From: Actinomadura livida
GTDB taxonomy: Bacteria; Actinomycetota; Actinomycetes; Streptosporangiales; Streptosporangiaceae
Direction of reading: 5' to 3'
DNA length: 64,000 nt
Assembly: GCF_014648675.1 (NCBI RefSeq)
Contig: NZ_BMRO01000025.1
Coordinates: 1-64,000 of the forward strand
Each line of letters opens with the position of its first letter. Position 1 is the first letter of the stretch. The position numbers and the translations under genes were made by a program. The notes beneath the pieces are model-generated. The model was not told where the DNA came from, made no database searches, and saw nothing but the letters and a program-made list of their open reading frames with translations. This document shows, piece after piece, positions 9,300 to 16,331 of this stretch.

Positions 9300-9658
9300 C
9301 GACCGTGCAATGGCGGCGACGCCGTCCGCGGTGACGGGGCTGGACGCGTTCCCGCGTAGGCCGAGGCCGTCGAACGGGCCTTGCACGGTCAGTCCGTCCG
9401 ACTGGCTGGGCACCGTCCAGAGGGTCATGGGGCCGGACGCGTTCAGCGGTCGGCTCGACCAGACGTAGGTGTCCGCCTCGCCCGCGGCGGTGACCCAGCT
9501 TTTCCGCGCCTGGAGCCGGACGAGGTCGCCGCCCGCGCGGCCGGGGCGATGACGGTGTCGATGACCGAGGTGAGGGGATCGGCTACGAGGGCATCGGCCG
9601 TGTGGGGATCAGGGTCGCCGAGACCGGTCGTGCGCTCGGTGGACGGGGCAGAACTCAC
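9300..9658 (-). pseudogene. acyl-CoA dehydrogenase relic, internally deleted
   Basis: A GTG at 9658 with a perfect GGAGG begins SSAPSTERTTGLGDPDPHT and reaches LTSVIDTVIAPAA, which looks like the N terminus of an acyl-CoA dehydrogenase. The frame then shifts, and another frame gives SWVTAAGEADTYVWSSRP, PMTLWTVPSQSDGLTV and PFDGLGLRGNASSPVTADGV, the middle beta-domain of the same family. Roughly 100 residues between these pieces and the whole C-terminal helical domain with the catalytic Glu are missing. It cannot encode an active enzyme. The intact start signals suggest the decay is recent. Confidence 0.75.
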
Positions 9659-9856
9659 AAGACCTCCAAGGTGGACGCAGTGGGCGCCGCGATCGCGGTG
9701 CGTGCGTGGGATGCCGTGCGTGGCGTTGTGCGGACCGGTCTCCGGCGGGTCCCGGCCGTTGAACACGGGCACCATTCCCGAGCGCTTCCCCGGGCAAGCG
9801 CTCCCGGAGGAAAGGTGATCGAAAGGTCTCGTCGTGGTGCGCCCCCGCTTCCCCAT

Positions 9857-9902
9857 ATAGTTGACACTGACTATTTGGATGTGGATAGTTGAACTTGGCT
9901 AT
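9857..9902. promoter_or_regulatory. twin operator-like repeats at the PadR promoter
   Basis: Two 18-bp near-copies, ATAGTTGACACTGACTAT (9857-9874) and ATAGTTGAACTTGGCTAT (9885-9902), lie 28 bp apart. Each has ATAG...CTAT ends, and the first is ATAGT-N8-ACTAT. The first contains a TTGACA -35 (9861-9866), and GATAGT 17 bp further fits a -10. The second covers the start codon of the PadR gene. PadR proteins usually bind inverted repeats of this kind and repress their own operon. Confidence 0.7.
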
Positions 9903-10527
9903 GGAAGGTTCGGTGGATTCGGTGGCTTCGGTGGAGAAGCGGCGCAAGGTGGGCAACCCGTTGGCGCTGGCGGTGCTCGCCTGGCTGATGCTCGGGCCGA
10001 TGCACCCCTACGAGCTGGCGCGTCGGCTGGAGGAGAGCGAGCAGGACCGCAACATCAAGTACAACCGCGGCTCGCTCTACATGGTGGTGAAGCAGCTGGC
10101 CAAGGCCGGGTTCATCGCCGAGCAGGCGACCGTCCGCGACACCCAGCGCCCCGAGCGCACGGTCTACGCGCTCACCCCGGAGGGGCGGGCGGAGATGCGC
10201 GACTGGCTGAGCGAGCTGGTCGCGCGGCCGCGGCACGAGTACCCGCACTTCGGCGTCGCGCTGTCGCTGCTGGCCGTGCTGCCGCCGGACGAGACCGTCC
10301 GGCTGCTCACCGCGCGGAACGCCGCGCTGACCGCCGAGATCGCCGAGATCCGCGGGCGGGCCGACGCCGCCATCGCCCAGGGCGTCGAGTGGGTGTTCCT
10401 GGTCGAGGAGCGCTACCGGGCCGCCCTGCTGGAAGCCGAATCCGGGTTCGTCGCCGAGCTGATCGAGGCGATGCGGGACCCGGACCACGTCCGCAAGTGG
10501 CACGAACAGTTCGGGAGCCGATCATGA
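9901..10527 (+). CDS. PadR family transcriptional regulator
   Basis: This 208-residue regulator has an N-terminal winged helix (NPLALAVLAWLMLGPMHPYELARRLEES, YNRGSLYMVVKQLAKAGFI, RTVYALTPEGRAEMRDWLSEL). A long C-terminal helical dimerisation arm (about 100-205) resembles the AphA-type subgroup. PadR proteins typically repress a neighbouring detoxification or transport gene until a small molecule binds. Here it overlaps the FAD monooxygenase by ATGA, so the monooxygenase is the likely target. The ATG at 9901 lies inside the second operator repeat and has a weak ribosome binding site; GTG at 9931 is possible. Confidence 0.92.
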   Translation: MEGSVDSVASVEKRRKVGNPLALAVLAWLMLGPMHPYELARRLEESEQDRNIKYNRGSLYMVVKQLAKAGFIAEQATVRDTQRPERTVYALTPEGRAEMRDWLSELVARPRHEYPHFGVALSLLAVLPPDETVRLLTARNAALTAEIAEIRGRADAAIAQGVEWVFLVEERYRAALLEAESGFVAELIEAMRDPDHVRKWHEQFGSRS

Positions 10528-11738
10528 CTGCAGCGAGGACGGCCCTGGTCATCGGCGGCGGGATCGCCGGCCCGGTCACCGCCATGGCGCTACGGAAGGC
10601 CGGGGTCGAGGCGACGGTGTACGAGGCGTATCCGAGCGCGGCCGACGGCGTGGGCGTCACGCTCACCGTCGCGCCCAACGGGCTCGCCGCCCTGCGCGTC
10701 ATCGGCGCGGAGGACGCCGTGCTCGGCATCGGCCAGCCGCTCACCCGCGCGCAGCTGTGCGACGGGCGCGGCGAGCGGCTCGGCGACCTCCCGGGCCTGC
10801 CGGGGCTGCCGCCGAGCCGCGGGCTGTGGCGGGACGAGCTGTGCCGCGTCCTGCACGAGACCGCGGAGGCCCAGGGCGTCCGCGTCGAGTACGGCAAGCG
10901 GCTCGTCGGCGCCGAGGAGTCCCCGGAGGGCGTCACCGCCCACTTCGCGGACGGCACCAGCGCGACCGCGGACGTGCTCGTCGGCGCCGACGGCATCCGC
11001 TCCACCGTCCGCACGCTGATCGACCCGGCCGCGCCCGAGCCGGAGACGACGCGGCTGCTCAACTTCGGGGCGGCGGCGGACATCGCGGTCCCGGCCGACC
11101 GCGAGTCCGCGTACTTCGTGTTCGGCGCGCGCGGCTTCTTCGGCTACTGGGTGCAGCCCGACGACCGCACCGCCTGGTTCGCGAACCTGCCCCACGACCG
11201 GCCGCTGTCGTCGGCGGAGGCGCGCGCGACGGCCAAGGCCGACTGGCTCGCCCGGCTGCGCGACCTGTACGCCGGCGACACGCCCTGCCGGGAGATCCTC
11301 GCGCACACCGACGCCGACGCCCTGACCGTCCTCGGCTCGCTGGAGAACATGCCCAAGGTGCCGGCCTGGCACCGCGGCCGGATGGTGCTCGTCGGCGACT
11401 CCGCGCACGCACCGTCGTCCAGCTCCGGGCAGGGCGCCTCGCAGGCCATAGAGAGCGCCGTGCAGCTCGCCCGCTGCCTGCGCGACCTCCCCGACCCGCA
11501 GAGCGCCTTCGCCGCCTACGAGCGGCTGCGCCGCACGCGGGCCGAGAAGGTCATCGACCGGGGCAACAAGACCAACAACAGCAAGACGATGGGCCCGGTC
11601 GCCAAGAAGATGATGAAGCTGATGATGCCGCTGATGATGAAGACGTTCCTCAACCCGGAGAAGACCCTCGGCCCGGAGCAGCGCTACACCATCGATTGGG
11701 ACGCCCCGGCGACGTCCCCTGAGAAAGTGCCAGCGTAG
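10524..11738 (+). CDS. class A FAD-dependent monooxygenase
   Basis: The 404-residue enzyme has the N-terminal dinucleotide motif VIGGGIAGPVTAMALRKAG, the DG motif VLVGADGIRSTVR and the GD motif RMVLVGDSAHAPSSSSGQGA that closes the FAD site. It belongs to the group of NAD(P)H-dependent aromatic or polyketide hydroxylases that includes TetX- and salicylate-hydroxylase-like enzymes. The substrate is unknown. It is translationally coupled to the PadR regulator, typical of an inducible detoxification pair. The C-terminal tail is Met/Lys-rich (KKMMKLMMPLMMKTF), which could touch the membrane. Confidence 0.9.
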   Translation: MTAARTALVIGGGIAGPVTAMALRKAGVEATVYEAYPSAADGVGVTLTVAPNGLAALRVIGAEDAVLGIGQPLTRAQLCDGRGERLGDLPGLPGLPPSRGLWRDELCRVLHETAEAQGVRVEYGKRLVGAEESPEGVTAHFADGTSATADVLVGADGIRSTVRTLIDPAAPEPETTRLLNFGAAADIAVPADRESAYFVFGARGFFGYWVQPDDRTAWFANLPHDRPLSSAEARATAKADWLARLRDLYAGDTPCREILAHTDADALTVLGSLENMPKVPAWHRGRMVLVGDSAHAPSSSSGQGASQAIESAVQLARCLRDLPDPQSAFAAYERLRRTRAEKVIDRGNKTNNSKTMGPVAKKMMKLMMPLMMKTFLNPEKTLGPEQRYTIDWDAPATSPEKVPA

Positions 11739-11753
11739 GGGGGTAGGGAGGTT

Positions 11754-12596
11754 CTATAGGGCGTGGGTGAAAGTGTGGGTCCGGCCGCGCTCGACAAAGG
11801 TGACTTCTCCCGCCAGGCCGCGCCGGTCGAGTTCCCGGCGGAAGTCGTCCAGTGACGAGCTGAACACGGTGTAGTCGTCGTAGTGCACCGGGACGGCATT
11901 CGCGGGACGGATCGTCTCCAGAAGGTCGGCGCCTTGTGCCGCGTCCATGGTGACGATGAGCCCGCCGGGCAGCTTTGTGCCGCCCATATGGAGGATGGCC
12001 AGGTCGATGGCGGGATTTCTGCGGGCGATCTGCTGGATTCCGTCGAACATCAGGGTGTCCCCGGTGATGTAGAGCCGGAACTGGACGCCGGTCTGGGCAT
12101 CACCGCCCGCCGGGCCGAACTCCAGCAGGCTGCCCATCACCGGCGGCAGGAGCAGCCGCGCGGGGCCGGGCGCGTGCCGGCCGGGCATGGACGTGATGCG
12201 CAGTTGCGCCCCGTCCTTCACGAGGGTGTGCGACTCCCACGTGCGCAGGCCGACCGCGTGGCGGAACCGGTGCCATCCCTGGAGGCGCCGGGCCGCGTGC
12301 GGGGTGGTGACGATCGGCAGGCCCCGGTCGAGCTTGGCGCGGGCGACCCGGTCCCAGTGGTCGCCGTGCAGGTGGGACAGGACGACCGCGTCCAGCCGCG
12401 GGAGTTCCTCGATGCGCAGCGCGGGGTCGGTGAGACGCCGCGTGGTCAGCCCGTTTCCGAGGTACGCGCGTTGCCCGCGATGCAGGAAATTCGGGTCGGT
12501 GAGCAGCGTGAACGGCCCGCAGCGCAGCAGCGCCGTCGCGTTGCCGATGAACTGCATCGTCAGTTGCCTGAGCGCGAGATTCGGCGCGGTTTTCAT
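11754..12596 (-). CDS. MBL-fold metal-dependent hydrolase (UlaG-like)
   Basis: The 280-residue protein carries the metallo-beta-lactamase metal motif LSHLHGDHWD, the upstream ALLRCGPFTLLTDPNF pattern of the UlaG/NAPE-PLD-like branch, and later metal ligands in ITGDTLMFD and PVHYDD. It should bind two metal ions and hydrolyse a phosphodiester, lactone or similar bond; the substrate is not predictable. The start at 12596 has an ideal GGAGG seven bases upstream. It converges with the monooxygenase gene, with only 15 bp between stops, and diverges from the methyltransferase gene. Confidence 0.9.
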   Translation of the reverse strand: MKTAPNLALRQLTMQFIGNATALLRCGPFTLLTDPNFLHRGQRAYLGNGLTTRRLTDPALRIEELPRLDAVVLSHLHGDHWDRVARAKLDRGLPIVTTPHAARRLQGWHRFRHAVGLRTWESHTLVKDGAQLRITSMPGRHAPGPARLLLPPVMGSLLEFGPAGGDAQTGVQFRLYITGDTLMFDGIQQIARRNPAIDLAILHMGGTKLPGGLIVTMDAAQGADLLETIRPANAVPVHYDDYTVFSSSLDDFRRELDRRGLAGEVTFVERGRTHTFTHAL

Positions 12597-12714
12597 AATC
12601 GTTCCTCCCCCGAGTGCTTCGATTGCCGGGTCATGCCCGTGTGAGGAGGGGTGATGCCCGCCGATGCCGGTCCCGGCGGAACCATCGCGGGCCAGGGGGA
12701 CATGTTTCATAATT

Positions 12715-12725
12715 CGTGCATCACA
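12715..12725. promoter_or_regulatory. weak third copy of the TGTGAWTCACA motif
   Basis: CGTGCATCACA, 25 bp before the methyltransferase start, matches the two perfect TGTGAWTCACA sites of this cluster at 9 of 11 positions and keeps the TCACA half. Its position just upstream of the ribosome binding site suggests shared control, but with one imperfect half it could be chance. Confidence 0.4.
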
Positions 12726-12749
12726 AGTTGCGGCGACGGAGGCAAAACG

Positions 12750-13577
12750 GTGAGCGAGACCGAGCAGGCCCCACCCGGCGTGGACATCACGGTTCCCAGC
12801 CCGGCCCGGATGTACGACTACATCCTCGGCGGCACCGACAACTACGAGGTCGACCGGCAGGCCGTGGAAACGGTCCGCAAGCAGATGCCGGAGCTCGAGG
12901 ACGCGGCGTGGGCGAACCGCGGATTCCTGCAGCGCGCCGTCCGGTGGCTGACCCTGCAGGGCGTGCGGCAGTTCATCGACATCGGCGCCGGGCTGCCGAC
13001 GATGAACAACACCCATGACGCGGCGCAGGCCGTCGCGCCCGACGCGCGGGTCCTGTACGCCGACAATGACCCGCTGGTCACGGCGCACGCCAACCGGCTG
13101 CTGGCGAACTCGTCCGGGACGGCGTTCATCACGGCGGACTTCCGGGACCCGGACGGCCTGCTCGGGCACGAGGTGACCCGGGCGACGATCGACTTCACGG
13201 AGCCGGTGGCGCTGCTGGCCGTCGCGCTGACCCACTTCGTGCCGGACGAGGACGACCCCTGGGGCCTCATCCGGCAGTACATGGACCGGCTGGCGCCCGG
13301 CAGTTACCTCGCGCTGTCCTCGATCACCAGTGACCGGCAGATGGACAAGGCGGTCGGTACGGTCCGGGAGGTGTACTCGCGGTCCACGGCCGGCGCCAGG
13401 CCGCGGAGTCTCCGGGAGATCGAGCGCTTCTTCACCGGCCTGGAGATCGTCCCGCCGTACGAGGGGGCCGCCGCGAGCCTCACCTACGTCGGCCTGTGGG
13501 GGGCCGAGGACCCGGAAGAGGCCGACAGTGAAGGCTCCCGCTGGGGCTACTGCGCTGTGGCGAAGAAGACAGGGTGA
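12750..13577 (+). CDS. SAM-dependent methyltransferase, PF04672 type
   Basis: The 275-residue protein shows the family signature PSPARMYDYILGGTDNYEVDR, the SAM site FIDIGAGLPTMNNTHDAAQ, acidic VLYADNDPLV and the ALTHFVPDEDDP loop. This S-adenosylmethionine methyltransferase family (formerly DUF574) is greatly expanded in actinomycetes and often sits beside DUF397/XRE genes; substrates are unknown. GTG at 12750 has GGAGG upstream. It heads the plus-strand cluster that continues with DUF397, XRE and DUF397 genes, separated from the first by a tandem-repeat leader. Confidence 0.92.
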   Translation: MSETEQAPPGVDITVPSPARMYDYILGGTDNYEVDRQAVETVRKQMPELEDAAWANRGFLQRAVRWLTLQGVRQFIDIGAGLPTMNNTHDAAQAVAPDARVLYADNDPLVTAHANRLLANSSGTAFITADFRDPDGLLGHEVTRATIDFTEPVALLAVALTHFVPDEDDPWGLIRQYMDRLAPGSYLALSSITSDRQMDKAVGTVREVYSRSTAGARPRSLREIERFFTGLEIVPPYEGAAASLTYVGLWGAEDPEEADSEGSRWGYCAVAKKTG

Positions 13578-13650
13578 GCAGGGCACGGTCGGGACGAGCA
13601 CGGTCGCGACGAGCACGGTTGGGACGAGCACGGTCGGGAGAGGCACGGAG
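13576..13650 (+). repeat. 15-bp tandem repeat array 1
   Basis: Five 15-bp units run from the end of the methyltransferase gene. Units 13591-13605 and 13621-13635 are identical GGGACGAGCACGGTC; 13606-13620 differs at two bases, and the outer units are degenerate. The array lies in the leader of the following DUF397 gene and overlaps the methyltransferase stop codon. Confidence 0.85.
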
Positions 13651-13693
13651 AGGTGTGGAGAGAGGTACGGAGAGAGGCGGGGGAGGGGGCGCG

Positions 13694-13909
13694 ATGAGGA
13701 AGCCGACCGTGGCTGAGCTGGGCGTCGACCCGGCCGCCCTGGACTGGAAGCGCTCGGGAACGGACGAGGGCTCGATCGAAGTCGCTTTTGTCAATGAATG
13801 GATACTTCTGCGCACTTCAGGGGAACTCATCTCGGTTTTCGACGAGCACGAGTGGGCCTGCTTCCTGGACGGCGTGAAGAACGGCGAGTTCGACCGCGCC
13901 GCGTCCTGA
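13694..13909 (+). CDS. DUF397 protein, first of two
   Basis: This 71-residue protein has an N-terminal LDWKRSGTDEG and a C-terminal acidic helix EWACFLDGVKNGEFDRAAS typical of DUF397. DUF397 proteins are small actinomycete factors usually encoded next to an XRE/DUF5753 DNA-binding protein and thought to antagonise it, as in the whiJ-type loci. The core is atypical: it lacks the usual VAxxxxGVxVRDSKxP stretch, and instead reads VAFVNEWILLRTSGELISVF. The start at 13694 follows GGGGGAGGGGG. The XRE gene is 116 bp downstream, after a palindromic operator. Confidence 0.8.
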   Translation: MRKPTVAELGVDPAALDWKRSGTDEGSIEVAFVNEWILLRTSGELISVFDEHEWACFLDGVKNGEFDRAAS

Positions 13910-13917
13910 CCGAAATC

Positions 13918-13947
13918 TGTGATTCACAAATTCGGAAGGCGTATGAT
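13918..13947 (+). promoter_or_regulatory. TGTGATTCACA palindrome over an XRE promoter
   Basis: A perfect palindrome, TGTGA-T-TCACA, occupies 13918-13928. A good -10, TATGAT, lies at 13942-13947, so the palindrome would cover the -35 region and a bound protein would block transcription of the XRE gene. The same 14-base core ATCTGTGAWTCACA recurs before the ATP-binding gene of the cluster. Confidence 0.7.
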
Positions 13948-13958
13948 GATGCTGGCCG

Positions 13959-14018
13959 CGTGTCAAGAGAGCGAGTCTCAGGGGAGCGCGTGTCAGCGGA
14001 GCGCGGGTCAGGGGAGGT
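13959..14018 (+). repeat. 15-bp tandem repeat array 2
   Basis: Four 15-bp units with consensus CGTGTCAGGGGAGCG lie between the XRE promoter and its start codon. Each unit has a purine-rich block like a Shine-Dalgarno sequence, and the last, GGGGAGG, is at the correct distance from the XRE ATG. The unit sequence differs from array 1, but the length is the same. Confidence 0.85.
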
Positions 14019-14025
14019 GGTTCCG

Positions 14026-14868
14026 ATGAGCGAGGCTTACGGAGCCACGATCGCGAAGCGGGGCCTCGCGCGCCGCCTGCGGGAGCTGCGCGTCGAGGCG
14101 GGGTACACCGCCAACCAGGTGTGCGACCGGCTGAACTGGGGCCGGGGCAAGGTCGGGCGGTTCGAGGCCAACAACTGGGTGCGGCCCGAGCTGAGCGACA
14201 TCCGCGACCTGGCGCGCATCTACCAGGGAAGCGACCTCCCCGAGCTGGAGGAACTGGCCGGGCGCGCGCGGCGGCGGGCCTGGTGGCGCGAGTACTCCGA
14301 CGTGTTCGAGAACGAGTTCCCCGGCTACGAGGGCGACGCGCGGGAGATCCGGGTGATCATGCCGCTGGTCCTGCCGGGGCTGCTGCAGACCCTCCCGTAC
14401 ATGCAGGCGCTGCTCGCGTCCGGGTCGAAGCCGCCGGAGTGGCGCGAGCGGGCGCTGCGGGCGCGGCTGCGCAGGCAGCAGATCCTGGAGCGCGACGACG
14501 GCACCGCGCCGATGCTCATCGCGGTGCTCACCGAGGCGTCGCTGCTGTACGAGTGGGGCGACGCGGGGGACCGCCGCGCCCAGCTCCGCCACCTGCTCGG
14601 CATGGGTGCGCGCACCAACGTCGAGCTGCGGCTCCTGCGCCTGTCGGACGGCCTGCACCCCGGCATGGCGACCCTGGTCAACATCTTCCGCTTCCCCGGG
14701 GACGAGCCGCCCATGGTCTTCCTCGAGAACGACGCCGACATCCAGGAGATCGACACCCCCGGAAAAGTGGAGGCCTATGACCGCATCTTCGAGCAGATCC
14801 GCGCGGCGGCGCTGAGTCCCGCCGACACCGCGGAGCACCTGGAGAAAATGATCGCGATGCTGGAGTAG
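14026..14868 (+). CDS. XRE-family regulator with DUF5753 domain
   Basis: This 280-residue protein has an N-terminal helix-turn-helix (ARRLRELRVEAGYTANQVCDRLNWGRGKVGRFEANNW, about 14-50) and the long C-terminal DUF5753 domain, recognisable by MPLVLPGLLQTLPYMQALL, LRRQQILERDD and later FRFPGDEPPMVFLEN. The family includes WhiJ-like developmental regulators and works with DUF397 partners. The ATG at 14026 follows GGGGAGG. The downstream DUF397 gene begins six bases after its stop, so the two are almost certainly one operon. Its operator is plausibly the TGTGAWTCACA palindrome ahead of it. Confidence 0.92.
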   Translation: MSEAYGATIAKRGLARRLRELRVEAGYTANQVCDRLNWGRGKVGRFEANNWVRPELSDIRDLARIYQGSDLPELEELAGRARRRAWWREYSDVFENEFPGYEGDAREIRVIMPLVLPGLLQTLPYMQALLASGSKPPEWRERALRARLRRQQILERDDGTAPMLIAVLTEASLLYEWGDAGDRRAQLRHLLGMGARTNVELRLLRLSDGLHPGMATLVNIFRFPGDEPPMVFLENDADIQEIDTPGKVEAYDRIFEQIRAAALSPADTAEHLEKMIAMLE

Positions 14869-14874
14869 GAGCGT

Positions 14875-15087
14875 ATGGACCTCTCTCAGGCACGGTGGTT
14901 CGAAGCACGGTGGTTCAAGGCCACCGCCAGTGCGAGCAGCAACGGAGGCTGCGTCGAGGTCGCCGACCTCGACACCGCCACCGGGCTGCGCGACAGCAGG
15001 ACGCCCGAGGCCGGGGCGCACGTCGTGGCCCGGCCCGTGTTCGCCGCGTTCCTCGACGACGTGCGGGCGGGCCGCTACGACCGCTGA
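14875..15087 (+). CDS. DUF397 protein, second of two
   Basis: This 70-residue protein is a standard DUF397 member: ARWFKATASASSNGGCVEVADL, then the conserved GLRDSRTPEAGAHVVARPVF and the C-terminal helix AAFLDDVRAGRYDR. It starts at 14875, six bases after the XRE stop, with TAGGAG as ribosome binding site. The likely role is to bind or antagonise the XRE protein. There is a short tandem duplication near the start (ARWFEARWFK), again from 15-bp repetition. A strong terminator follows. Confidence 0.9.
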   Translation: MDLSQARWFEARWFKATASASSNGGCVEVADLDTATGLRDSRTPEAGAHVVARPVFAAFLDDVRAGRYDR

Positions 15088-15126
15088 TCAGGCCCGAAGG
15101 ATTGGGCACTGATCGGGCCGCACACC

Positions 15127-15158
15127 AGGTCCCCCAGGGCTGCACCCCTGGGGGACCT
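15127..15158 (+). terminator. intrinsic terminator after the XRE/DUF397 operon
   Basis: A perfect 13-bp stem, AGGTCCCCCAGGG with its complement at 15146-15158, has a 6-nt loop and is followed by TTTC. Outer arms (GGCCGCACAC and its complement near 15163) extend the palindrome on both sides. This ends the operon cleanly before the ATP-binding gene. Confidence 0.88.
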
Positions 15159-15362
15159 TTCACGTGTGCGGCCCTCTCTCAGGCGTCCTCAACGCTACAG
15201 CGCCGGCGCCGGCCGGTCTCCGCTCCGCCGGTACGCGCTCGCCGCACCCGGTGGAAACGTGTTTTGTATGGCTTCAGGCGCATTAGTGAACGTCTCAATC
15301 GTGCTCGTACCACCTTCGTCGTGTGCCGGGTCTCCCGGCCTGGAATGTGCGAAGCTTGCATC

Positions 15363-15373
15363 TGTGAATCACA
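15363..15373. promoter_or_regulatory. TGTGAATCACA palindrome before the ATP-binding gene
   Basis: A perfect palindrome, TGTGA-A-TCACA, is preceded by ATC, giving the same ATCTGTGAWTCACA core as the site at 13918. It lies about 95 bp before the predicted start codon at 15467. A second inverted repeat, CATGA-N4-TCATG, follows near 15391-15404. It probably places this gene in the same regulon as the XRE pair. Confidence 0.65.
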
Positions 15374-15466
15374 CATAGCGACTCGCGAACCATGAGGGTT
15401 CATGTCGCGATTGTCGGAAATGCGAATAGGCGGCGGCAGGACTCCGTGAACACTGAGGGTGGCGTC

Positions 15467-16243
15467 ATGACGGAGACCGCGACGGCTCGCGGAATTCCCT
15501 GGAGACTCGAGACCGGCGGCTGCGCGGCGCTCCCCCTACCGGGGGACGAGACCATCGCGGCCGTGGCGCGCGCACACGTCACGGGTCTGCTCCCAGCGCT
15601 CGGGCTATCGGTCGACGACGTCGACGACGTCGCCCTGATGGTCAGCGAACTCGCCACCAACGTCCTGGACCACGCCATCCCCGGGAGCGGGCCTTCCAAC
15701 GCCGAACTCTGGGTCTACCAGAGGGGCGACGGGCGCGGCCACGACGAACTGGTCGTCAAGGCGTTCGACACGCTCAGGGAATGGCGCGGGCACCCGGGCG
15801 GCCCCGGCCGGATGCGCGAGCGCGGCCGCGGCCTGGAGATCATCGACATCCTCGCCGAGGGCCGGTGGGGGCACCACCCGTCCCGGTCCCGGCTCGGCTC
15901 CCCGGCCCTGCGCGGCAAGGCCACCTGGTTCGCCCTGCCGATCCCGCGCACCCGCATCGCGCGCACCCGCCGCCATGTCCGCATGCCGCGGGGCGAGGCG
16001 CAGGCCGTGAAGGTCCTTCACTCACTGCTCGTCCAGCGCGGCATCGACCGCTTCTCGACCAGGCACGAGCCGGGTGTCTCCGTCCTGTCCTGCGACGACC
16101 TGTGGGTGCGGTGCGAGGACGGGACGTTGCACTGGCGCGCCCGCACCGGGGAGGCCGGCGAACTCCCGGTCGCCGACATCACCGAGGTCGGCGAGCAGAT
16201 CGTCCGGCTCTGCGAGGCGATGGACGACGTCCACGTGGCCTGA
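15467..16243 (+). CDS. ATP-binding anti-sigma-like regulatory protein
   Basis: The 258-residue protein has a GHKL ATPase fold of the SpoIIAB/RsbW type: DVALMVSELATNVLDHA is the N box and RMRERGRGLEIIDILAEGRWG the G1/G2 region. Such single-domain kinases bind sigma or anti-anti-sigma factors. The C-terminal 75 residues (VKVLHSLLVQRGIDRFSTRHE to the end) form an extra domain often seen in actinomycete homologues near DUF397 genes, with no known function. ATG at 15467 with GAGGGTGG upstream is chosen; a frame open to 15392 has weaker signals. A shared palindrome links it to the XRE operon. Confidence 0.87.
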   Translation: MTETATARGIPWRLETGGCAALPLPGDETIAAVARAHVTGLLPALGLSVDDVDDVALMVSELATNVLDHAIPGSGPSNAELWVYQRGDGRGHDELVVKAFDTLREWRGHPGGPGRMRERGRGLEIIDILAEGRWGHHPSRSRLGSPALRGKATWFALPIPRTRIARTRRHVRMPRGEAQAVKVLHSLLVQRGIDRFSTRHEPGVSVLSCDDLWVRCEDGTLHWRARTGEAGELPVADITEVGEQIVRLCEAMDDVHVA

Positions 16244-16273
16244 CCGTACGGGGGGGACGGTCAGGCCACGTGG
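16231..16273. terminator. 17-bp stem terminator containing the stop codon
   Basis: Arms CCACGTGGCCTGACCGT (16231-16247) and their exact complement (16257-16273) enclose a 9-nt loop. The TGA stop of the ATP-binding gene is inside the left arm. The hairpin sits between convergent genes and can serve both strands. Confidence 0.85.
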
Positions 16274-16331
16274 CCCTTCCCGGCGACCCGGCGCCACGCC
16301 GCTTCGCCGGCCGGTCACATCAGCCGGTCGC

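Noticed and set aside
13918..13928. CRP/FNR-type site
   Set aside because: CRP needs TGTGA-N6-TCACA; the spacer here is one base.
13576..14018. CRISPR array
   Set aside because: Repeats are contiguous 15-bp units without spacers, and no cas gene is present.
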